From positions 1 through 15,961 of the forward strand of contig CALKIP010000130.1 of assembly GCA_937995995.1 (NCBI GenBank): a stretch of 15,961 bases of DNA, in the 5' to 3' direction. The notes beneath the pieces were generated by a model. That model searched no databases, was not told the DNA's origin, and saw nothing but the letters and a program-made list of their open reading frames with translations. Positions 7,454 to 13,051 of the stretch are shown piece after piece. The position numbers and the translations under genes are program-made. This stretch comes from an uncultured bacterium. GTDB lineage: Bacteria; Gemmatimonadota; Gemmatimonadetes; Longimicrobiales; RSA9. Each line of letters starts with the position of its first letter. The stretch's first letter is position 1.

Positions 7454-8421
7454 CGACGCGCGAATTCACCGGTCTGCATCACTATCGTCTCTTCGGCGGA
7501 GTGCTTCGCAGCGACATCGAGATTCCGGAGCTGGAGCGGGTCGAGCCCCGAAGTCCCACCTGGACGCTGCGCTCGCGGGTGGGGAAGCCGCCCGCGGCCG
7601 ATGGCGTGGCACTGGGCAGCGACAGGGTCACGGGAGACGTGCACGTGCGCATGTACCGCCGGGCCTCAGGCGTGCGGCTGGTCTTCGACGACACCGGATG
7701 TTTCGACATCGTCGACGGCGGCCGCTCGATCGACTGGACGCACGCGCCCGATGTCTCGCTAGACGATGCACGCGCCGATCTGACCAGTCGTGTCCTTGCC
7801 GCGGCGCTGCACGAGGCGGGCACCGTTTGCCTGCACGGGAGCGCGGTCGTGTGCGGCACGGAGGCGATCGGCTTCGTGGCGCCCAAGTTCCACGGCAAGT
7901 CGACGCTGGCGCTCGCCCTCGTCAACGCCGGCGCCAGGCTCCTCACGGACGACACCTTTCCCGTCACCCCGGGCAGACCGCCAACGGCCTTTCCCGGTCT
8001 GCACGCCACGCGTCTGTGGGAGGACTCCGCACGTCGAGTGGGGCTCGGCCGAACGGAGGACGATGGCTCCGGCTCGAAGCTGCTCTTCTCCTCGCTCCCT
8101 TCCGAGTACGTCTCGCACGCCACGCACCCACTCGCCGCGCTCTACCTGCTCTCGCCTGCCCAGGAGCCGAGCGACGGCCGCATGGCCTGGCGCACCCGCC
8201 TCTCCACCATGGAGGCGACGCTCGTGATGATCGGCCACGCCAAGCTCGCGCCGCTGCTGACCGGCCCCGAGGCGCCGGGCCTGTTCCACAGGGCAGCCGC
8301 GCTTGCAGAGACCGTCCCGGTCTACCGCCTCGGCGTCGCACGCGACCTCGATCGCATCGACGAGGTCGTCGCCACGATCCACGAGTGGCATGTGCCCGCC
8401 CCGGCGGGGGCTGCATCATGA
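7450..8421 (+). CDS. HPr-kinase-like protein of lasso locus (putative peptide kinase)
   Basis: 323 aa, resembling the C-terminal kinase domain of HPr kinase/phosphorylase. Relatives in lasso clusters phosphorylate, or polyphosphorylate, the C-terminal serine of the precursor. Features: CLHGSAV (His129), a P-loop region FVAPKFHGKST (Lys150, Ser151) and GARLLTDD (Asp167, Asp168), in HprK order. The P-loop is atypical: the first Gly of GxxxxGKS is Ala (APKFHGKS). The start is the GTG at 7450, overlapping the B2 stop as GTGA. The open frame reaches back to 6952, but that part only shadows B1 and B2. The precursor of this locus ends in Ser, matching the proposed role. Activity is inferred; a non-catalytic or other nucleotide-dependent role is possible. 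Confidence 0.82.
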   Translation: MTTREFTGLHHYRLFGGVLRSDIEIPELERVEPRSPTWTLRSRVGKPPAADGVALGSDRVTGDVHVRMYRRASGVRLVFDDTGCFDIVDGGRSIDWTHAPDVSLDDARADLTSRVLAAALHEAGTVCLHGSAVVCGTEAIGFVAPKFHGKSTLALALVNAGARLLTDDTFPVTPGRPPTAFPGLHATRLWEDSARRVGLGRTEDDGSGSKLLFSSLPSEYVSHATHPLAALYLLSPAQEPSDGRMAWRTRLSTMEATLVMIGHAKLAPLLTGPEAPGLFHRAAALAETVPVYRLGVARDLDRIDEVVATIHEWHVPAPAGAAS

Positions 8422-9500
8422 GCACGCCGGCCGTCGCGGCGCCCACGTCACCGAATGCGCCAGCCGAGAGCGCCGGTGCCCGCGAGGCGATCGTCACCGT
8501 GCGTGAGCTGTCGAAGGCGTTCCCCGTACGGCGTGGCTGGAGCGAGATCGCGCGCCGACCGTGGCGGAGAGCCGGGCGCGTCACCGTCGTCGACCGGGTG
8601 AGCTTCGATGTGGGGCCCGCCGAATTCTTCGGGCTGCTCGGTGCGAACGGTGCCGGCAAGACGACGCTCTTCCGGATGCTGAGTACGCAGCTGTTGCCGG
8701 ACGGCGGAACGGCCCGGATCGCGGGGTGCGACATCGTGCGCAATCCCCGCGAAGTGCGCAGCCTGCTGACCCCCGTCGTCGCCGACGAGCGAAGTCTCAA
8801 CTGGCGACTGACCGCGCGCGAGAACCTCGAGCTGTTCGCGGCACTGTACGCCGTGCCGCGCAACCGGGTGCGCGAGCGCGTCACTCAACTGCTCGAGGCG
8901 GTCGAGCTGCACGAGGCCGGCACGAAGATGGTCGGCACCTTCTCGTCAGGGATGAAGCAGCGCCTGCTGATCGCCCGTGCACTGCTGCCGAAGCCGCGCG
9001 TGCTGCTCCTCGACGAGCCGACGCGCAGCCTCGACCCCGTCTCCGCACGCCGTTTTCGGCAGTTCCTGCGCGAGGAGATCGCCGGCCGCCAGGGGTGCAC
9101 CGTGCTCCTGGCCACGCACAACGCCGAAGAAGCGTTCGAACTCTGCGACCGCGTCGCCGTACTCGACCGCGGACGACTCCTCGCCGTCGGCCGCGTCGAG
9201 GAGTTGATGGGCGAGGTGCGCGATGACCGCTACCGGATGACCGTCCGCGCCGGGCAGGTCGACCTCGCGGTCCGCACCCTGGACGAGATGGGCCGGGACG
9301 GGGTACGGGAGCTCGAAGGCCGCGGGCCGGAGGGCTGGGCCGTACTCGAACTCCCCATCCCCGGTGGACCGGGTGGCGCGGCCGACGTCGTCTCCCGCCT
9401 GAGTCGTGCCGGCATCGATGTCGCCGGCGTGGAGCACCGCCCGCTCACACTCGCCGACCTGCTCGAGCGCATGGTCCGCCTCAAGGCAGGGAGCCGATGA
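8418..9500 (+). CDS. ABC transporter ATP-binding protein (lasso export, DrrA-like)
   Basis: ATPase subunit of a two-component ABC-2 exporter, 360 aa. Walker A GANGAGKT lies at 75-82, the signature FSSGMKQRL near 175-183, Walker B LLLDEPTRSLD near 196-206, and the switch His in LLATHN. After the ATPase core comes a C-terminal region of about 110 residues like that of DrrA/NodI-type proteins. A Pro/Ala-rich N-terminal extension of about 24 residues precedes the domain. The ATG overlaps the kinase stop (ATGA), and its own stop overlaps the permease start (ATGA). By position it powers export of, or immunity to, the lasso product, in place of the fused exporter found in many lasso clusters. Confidence 0.9.
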   Translation: MSTPAVAAPTSPNAPAESAGAREAIVTVRELSKAFPVRRGWSEIARRPWRRAGRVTVVDRVSFDVGPAEFFGLLGANGAGKTTLFRMLSTQLLPDGGTARIAGCDIVRNPREVRSLLTPVVADERSLNWRLTARENLELFAALYAVPRNRVRERVTQLLEAVELHEAGTKMVGTFSSGMKQRLLIARALLPKPRVLLLDEPTRSLDPVSARRFRQFLREEIAGRQGCTVLLATHNAEEAFELCDRVAVLDRGRLLAVGRVEELMGEVRDDRYRMTVRAGQVDLAVRTLDEMGRDGVRELEGRGPEGWAVLELPIPGGPGGAADVVSRLSRAGIDVAGVEHRPLTLADLLERMVRLKAGSR

Positions 9501-10297
9501 GGAGCACTGCCGCCATGATCCGGGCACGCTGGATCGCCGCTCGGAGCTACCGCCTCAGGATGCTCCTCTCCGTCGCATCGCTCCTGGTCAGCATCGTGCC
9601 GCTCTACTTCGTGGCGAATGCGCTCCAGCCGATGATGGCGGACAAGATCGAGGCCGAAGGCGGCCAGTACTTCGCCTTCCTGGTCGTCGGGATGACGACG
9701 TACCTGCTCCTGCCGGTCTCCGTCAATGGCCTGGCCAACGAGATCGGGTCCGGCATCAGCACGGGCGTACTCGAGGCGCTGCTCGGCACCCGCTCGCGCC
9801 TTCCCGGCATCCTCGCCGGGATGATCGGCTTCAACCTGCTCTGGACGGGGCTGCGCGCCGGGGTGATGCTGGTCGCCGCATGGGGCCTGGGCGCCGCGAT
9901 CCTCTGGACGCAGATCGGGTCCGCGCTGCTCATCCTCGCGCTCATCATCCTCGCCTACCTGCCCTTTGGCCTGATCGGGTCGGCCATGGTCATCGCGTTC
10001 CGGACCGCAGGGCCGCTGCCACAGGGCGTGCTCGCACTCTCCGCACTCCTCGGCGGGGTCTACTACCCGACTCAGGTCATCCCGTCCTGGATCGAGTCCG
10101 TCTCGGCGTTCGTCCCACTCACCTACGGGCTGCGCGCGCTGCGCCACACCGTGCTCGAAGGGCACTCGCTCGCCTACATCCTCCCCGACCTCGGCGTCCT
10201 CTGTGCCTTCGTGGTCGCGCTCATGGCGATCGGCACACTCGCGATCCGCGCCGCACTCGCCTACGCGAGACAGGCGGGGACGCTCTCGCACTACTGA
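9497..10297 (+). CDS. ABC-2 type permease (lasso export)
   Basis: Inner-membrane subunit partnered with the preceding ATPase, 266 aa. Hydrophobic segments lie at about 21-43, 58-80, 104-130, 135-168, 174-193 and 228-253, giving the six-helix ABC-2 topology. The YYPTQVIPSW stretch at 189-198 matches the conserved F/YxPxxxxP loop of ABC-2 permeases. It ends the first block of overlapping genes and is followed by a 414-bp gap. The substrate is inferred from location to be the mature lasso peptide. Confidence 0.9.
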   Translation: MRSTAAMIRARWIAARSYRLRMLLSVASLLVSIVPLYFVANALQPMMADKIEAEGGQYFAFLVVGMTTYLLLPVSVNGLANEIGSGISTGVLEALLGTRSRLPGILAGMIGFNLLWTGLRAGVMLVAAWGLGAAILWTQIGSALLILALIILAYLPFGLIGSAMVIAFRTAGPLPQGVLALSALLGGVYYPTQVIPSWIESVSAFVPLTYGLRALRHTVLEGHSLAYILPDLGVLCAFVVALMAIGTLAIRAALAYARQAGTLSHY

Positions 10298-10375
10298 CCC
10301 AGACCCGCGTGACCCATTTGGCGTCGAGAAAGGGTCTCGAGTGCGAGCGCGGATTGGCGTCGGACGCAGGCGGAA

Positions 10376-10394
10376 GCGAATACGCCGTATTCGC
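10376..10394. repeat. 19-bp perfect dyad after permease gene
   Basis: GCGAATACG and CGTATTCGC form perfect 9-bp arms around a single C. It starts 79 bp after the permease stop. Possible roles are a transcript 3'-end hairpin, a REP-like element or a protein-binding site. No T-run follows, and a 1-nt loop is tight for RNA, so a DNA-level site is as likely. Confidence 0.5.
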
Positions 10395-10487
10395 TAGCTA
10401 GGACCGGCCATTCCTGCCAATCGAGGCACGAGGCGTGCAGCATTTCCGCACCCAATAGGCGCAACACCGGCAGGCGATGCATCATGT

Positions 10488-10519
10488 GGTGCATCGGTGC
10501 AACGGGGCAATGGGACGCA
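10488..10519. repeat. Degenerate 8-bp tandem repeat, four units
   Basis: Units GGTGCATC, GGTGCAAC, GGGGCAAT and GGGACGCA follow each other without gaps, each drifting from the one before. They overlap the right arm of the dyad GATGCA...TGCATC (10476-10495). No function is evident. Confidence 0.35.
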
Positions 10520-10711
10520 CATGCGAGATATCCGCATAGCCTAATGCCTTTCCGCGCGTTCTGACGCGGCACCGCGTTTGCACCTTGCCTGATCGGAAAT
10601 GCGTCCCCTTTCGTCGGTCGCTCAGTCCCGTCACGCAGCTGCGAGCCCGAGTGCACGTTCGCTCGAGCTGCAGCAGTGATCCCATGAATTGGCCACATTC
10701 AGGGTAGCGTC

Positions 10712-12796
10712 GTGAGTGCAATCCTTGGCGTGTTCGGCTCCCCTCGTCCGTTGCCTGGCGAGTCGGTTCGCGCCATGCTCGGCCAGATGGCCGATCGTGG
10801 CGTGGAACGCGTCACGTTGTGGCGCGGCGAAGGGGTCGTGCTGGCCGTCGGGCGCTACGAGTGGGAGCTGGAGGACGGCTTCAGCGGGCCGGATCTGATC
10901 GCCGAGGGCGAGGACGCGGTCGTTGCGGCGGACGCATCGATCTTCTATCGCGATGAACTGCGGCGTGCCCTTGCCGCCCGAGGCGTGACCCCGGCGCGGG
11001 ACACGCCGGCCCACCTCATCCTGGCGGCGTACCGCGCCTGGGGCGACGCTTGCGCCGACCATCTCGATGGAGATTTCAGCTTCATCCTCTGGGACCGGGT
11101 GCGGCGTCGTGTCCTGTGCGTTCGCGACTTCGGCGGGAAGCGGCCGCTGCATTACGCGGCGCTCGGGGGGGAGCTGGTCGTGGCCTCCACGATCGGCGGT
11201 GTCGCAGCGCATCCGCGCTGTCCGGACGAGCTGAATCTCCCGGTCATCGCCGCAACGCTCGGCGGCATGCATTTCTCCGCAGGTCCGGAGACGTGCTTCT
11301 CGGCCATCCGTGTGCTGCCCAACGCTCATCGATTCACATGGGCGGAGGGCCGCCTCACGGGTCCCCTCCGTTACTGGGAAGCGCCGGTGAATTCCCCGCC
11401 GAGCCGCCTTTCGTTCGAGGATGCGGCGGAAGAGCTGCGCGAGCGACTCGCCACGGCCGTGCGCGAGCGCCTGATCCCGGGCGAGACCAACACGGTGTGG
11501 CTCAGCGGAGGGTGGGACTCGACCGCCGTCTTCGGCGCCGCCGGCCACGTGATCCGCCGGGACGAGCTGGATGTGGATATCCGGCCGGTCTCGATCACGT
11601 ACCCGAAGGGGGATCCGGGCCGCGAGGACGAGTGGATCCAGGCGGTCGCCGACCGCTGGGGCGTGCCCGTCCACTGGATCGACATAGCCGACATCCCGTT
11701 CCTCGAGCGTGAAGAGGAGCGCGCCGAGCGGCGAGACGAACCGTACGCGCACCTCTACGAGCGCTGGAACGCGGCGCTTGCCTCGGGGACCCGGGCGTGT
11801 GGCTCTCGCATCGCACTGGACGGCAACGGCGGCGACCAGCTCTTCCAGAACTCGGACATCTTCCTGGCGGATCTCTTCCGCAGAGGGCGCTGGCTGAGGC
11901 TCGCACGGGAGTGGCCCGCGCGGCCGCGTGGTGGGTTCCGGCCCTTCTTTTCGACCGTCGTCCAGCCGAACCTGACCCCATGGCTGCACGGTGTGGCCAC
12001 GCGGATCCGCGGCGGGCGGCGGTTGAGGAACTATCTGGAGCGGCCCATCCCGTCGTGGATCGATCCGGACTTCGCCACGCGCCACAATCTCGAAGAGCGG
12101 GATCTGGAGTACGTCGGGCGGCCGCTGAAGACCTCCCACGCGATGCGTGAGATCGACTGGCAGTTCACCAGCCTCTTCGTCTCTCGTGCTTTCGGTCTGA
12201 TCACCACCTTCGCGCTCAGGAACGGGGTGGAGATGCGCTCGCCGCTGTCAGACCGCCGCGTCATCGATTTCGCACTCTCCAGGCCATGGTGGGAGCGCTC
12301 CTCCGGGAAGGAGACGAAGCGGCTGCTCCGGCGCGCCATGCAGGGGCTTCTGCCGGAAGAGGTGCTCGCGCCGCGACCGTACCGCACCGGAATCACCGGC
12401 GGGTATTCGCACCGCTGGATGGTCGAAGTCTTCCCGGCTCTCCTCGAGCGGACGCTGCGAAAGCCGTTCATCCTCGAGGAGCTGGGCATCGTACGAACCG
12501 AAGCGCTTCGTCGGGCGTGCGCCGAGTACCCACGGCGCAGGGACTCCGCTACACGGGTCGGTCTCTACTACACGCTCCAGGCCGAGCTCTGGCTGCGGGC
12601 CCGGGAGGCGGGCAGGGAAAGCCGAGGGCGGGTCGAGATCGGCGCAGTTCCAGTCCCGGCGCAGGATGAACCTGGAGTGGGGGAAGTCGCTATTGCGAGT
12701 CGACGACACCCAGGGGTGTCTTCCTGTCGGTATACGACAGGCTGTGCGGGCCAGTTGCCCGTAACCTTTGCGCCTGAGGAGGGCGTATGTACGTAA
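10712..12796 (+). CDS. Lasso peptide cyclase C: asparagine synthetase-like
   Basis: ATP-dependent macrolactam synthetase (694 aa) that would adenylate an Asp/Glu side chain of the core and join it to the new N-terminus. The N-terminal Ntn-like domain (about 1-215) has the LDGDFSFILWD and GGKRPLHYA wording of class-II amidotransferases. Residue 2 is Ser, not the catalytic Cys of AsnB, so glutaminase activity is not expected. The synthetase domain carries the PP-loop LSGGWDST at 264-271 and DGNGGDQLF at 370-378. The GTG start at 10712 has AGGG 7 nt upstream. The conserved fold ends near residue 635. The last roughly 55 residues are low-complexity, cover two DNA dyads, and end 10 bp inside the precursor gene. 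Its neighbours distinguish it from primary-metabolism AsnB. Confidence 0.92.
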   Translation: MSAILGVFGSPRPLPGESVRAMLGQMADRGVERVTLWRGEGVVLAVGRYEWELEDGFSGPDLIAEGEDAVVAADASIFYRDELRRALAARGVTPARDTPAHLILAAYRAWGDACADHLDGDFSFILWDRVRRRVLCVRDFGGKRPLHYAALGGELVVASTIGGVAAHPRCPDELNLPVIAATLGGMHFSAGPETCFSAIRVLPNAHRFTWAEGRLTGPLRYWEAPVNSPPSRLSFEDAAEELRERLATAVRERLIPGETNTVWLSGGWDSTAVFGAAGHVIRRDELDVDIRPVSITYPKGDPGREDEWIQAVADRWGVPVHWIDIADIPFLEREEERAERRDEPYAHLYERWNAALASGTRACGSRIALDGNGGDQLFQNSDIFLADLFRRGRWLRLAREWPARPRGGFRPFFSTVVQPNLTPWLHGVATRIRGGRRLRNYLERPIPSWIDPDFATRHNLEERDLEYVGRPLKTSHAMREIDWQFTSLFVSRAFGLITTFALRNGVEMRSPLSDRRVIDFALSRPWWERSSGKETKRLLRRAMQGLLPEEVLAPRPYRTGITGGYSHRWMVEVFPALLERTLRKPFILEELGIVRTEALRRACAEYPRRRDSATRVGLYYTLQAELWLRAREAGRESRGRVEIGAVPVPAQDEPGVGEVAIASRRHPGVSSCRYTTGCAGQLPVTFAPEEGVCT
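12705..12720. promoter_or_regulatory. Palindrome 1 upstream of precursor gene
   Basis: GACACCC-AG-GGGTGTC: 7-bp perfect arms with a 2-bp centre, lying in the non-conserved 3' end of the cyclase gene, 66 bp before the precursor ATG. Its placement suggests an operator or RNA structure controlling the precursor; this is inference. Confidence 0.4.
12724..12740. promoter_or_regulatory. Palindrome 2 upstream of precursor gene, with central TATA
   Basis: CTGTCG-GTATA-CGACAG: 6-bp perfect arms around GTATA, only 3 bp after palindrome 1 and 46 bp before the precursor ATG. The centre TATACG could serve as a -10, but no -35 sits at the right distance. An operator, an internal promoter or an mRNA stem are all possible. 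Confidence 0.4.
12776..12783 (+). promoter_or_regulatory. Strong Shine-Dalgarno of precursor gene
   Basis: GAGGAGGG ends 3 nt before the ATG at 12787; its core GGAGG is 4 nt away. It is the strongest ribosome-binding site in the locus and supports both the precursor start and high translation of this gene. It lies inside the last codons of the cyclase gene. Confidence 0.7.
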
Positions 12797-12933
12797 AGCC
12801 GCGACTGGAGCGGTTCGGTTCGGTGCGTGAGCTGACTCAGCTCGGCCTGAACCAGGACTGCGACGGCGGAATCTTCGGCATCGGCGACGGTGATTGGTGG
12901 TTCTGCGACACCGGCAAGAAGAGCCGCTCGTAG
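12787..12933 (+). CDS. Lasso peptide precursor (A protein), 48 aa
   Basis: Ribosomal substrate of the locus. Residues 2-17 read YVKPRLERFGSVRELT, an exact fit to the lasso leader motif YxxPxL-x3-G-x5-T that B1 binds. With Thr17 at the usual -2 position the core would begin at Leu19 and be 30 aa, placing Asp26 as residue 8. If it begins at Gly20, Asp26 is residue 7. Either way an Asp is available for a 7- or 8-residue macrolactam ring. The core is Gly/Asp-rich with WWFC near the tail. Cys25 falls in the ring and Cys40 in the tail, so one ring-to-tail disulfide is possible (class III-like). It ends KKSRS with a C-terminal Ser, the residue targeted by lasso-associated HPr-type kinases. It overlaps the cyclase by 10 bp. 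Ring size, cleavage site and activity are inferred only. Confidence 0.88.
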   Translation: MYVKPRLERFGSVRELTQLGLNQDCDGGIFGIGDGDWWFCDTGKKSRS

Positions 12934-12946
12934 ATTGCCGATCCGA

Positions 12947-12972
12947 CTCCGGGGGGCAAACGCCCCCCGGAG
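12947..12972 (+). terminator. GC-rich hairpin after precursor (attenuator or processing stem)
   Basis: Perfect 11-bp arms CTCCGGGGGGC and GCCCCCCGGAG enclose an AAAC loop, starting 13 nt after the precursor stop. It is the strongest hairpin in the window. There is no T-run after it, so it is not a canonical intrinsic terminator. It may partly terminate, or protect the upstream mRNA from 3' decay, giving more precursor than nucleotidyltransferase. Confidence 0.6.
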
Positions 12973-12988
12973 CTCGTCGCCATCCGGA

Positions 12989-13051
12989 ATGAAGGCTCCG
13001 ATGAAGTCGGCCGATCACTTCTCGAAGACTGACGGCGGGGGGCGTCCGTGA
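12989..13051 (+). CDS. Possible 20-aa ORF coupled to nucleotidyltransferase
   Basis: ATG at 12989 opens a 20-codon frame (begins MKAPMKSADHF) whose TGA overlaps the GTG of the next gene as GTGA, the same junction used between genes of the first block. There is no good Shine-Dalgarno and no leader motif, so a second precursor is unlikely. It may be a coupling leader frame or chance. Confidence 0.2.
   Translation: MKAPMKSADHFSKTDGGGRP

Larger units (their letters stand above)
10298..10711. other. Intergenic region between permease and cyclase, rich in dyads
   Basis: These 414 bases hold no supported gene and are less GC-biased than the neighbours. They contain a 19-bp dyad (10376-10394), a hairpin-forming stretch (10476-10495), four degenerate 8-bp units (10488-10519) and a dyad ACGCGG-CA-CCGCGT (10564-10577). 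Short frames on the plus strand (starting 10477, 10599, 10684) lack any precursor-like motif. A minus-strand frame across the gap has no recognisable domain. The promoter of the cyclase-precursor block probably lies here, but no clear -35/-10 pair was found. Confidence 0.5.

Noticed and set aside
10291..10698. 135-aa minus-strand frame in the gap
   Set aside because: No recognisable domain, no clear ribosome-binding site, and it spans several inverted repeats; treated as non-coding.
10477..10700. Short plus-strand frames in the gap as extra lasso precursors
   Set aside because: Frames starting at 10477, 10599 and 10684 are 7-26 codons long and none has the YxxPxL...G...T leader motif.
10631..12139. 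502-aa minus-strand open frame opposite the cyclase
   Set aside because: Long antisense frames are common in high-GC genes. This one lacks motifs and the plus strand has a complete asparagine-synthetase-like protein.
10712..12796. Primary-metabolism asparagine synthetase AsnB
   Set aside because: Cys2 is replaced by Ser, and the gene overlaps a precursor with a lasso leader and sits with B1 and B2.
12947..12972. Canonical intrinsic terminator
   Set aside because: The hairpin is strong but no T-run follows, so only an attenuator or mRNA-processing role is proposed.
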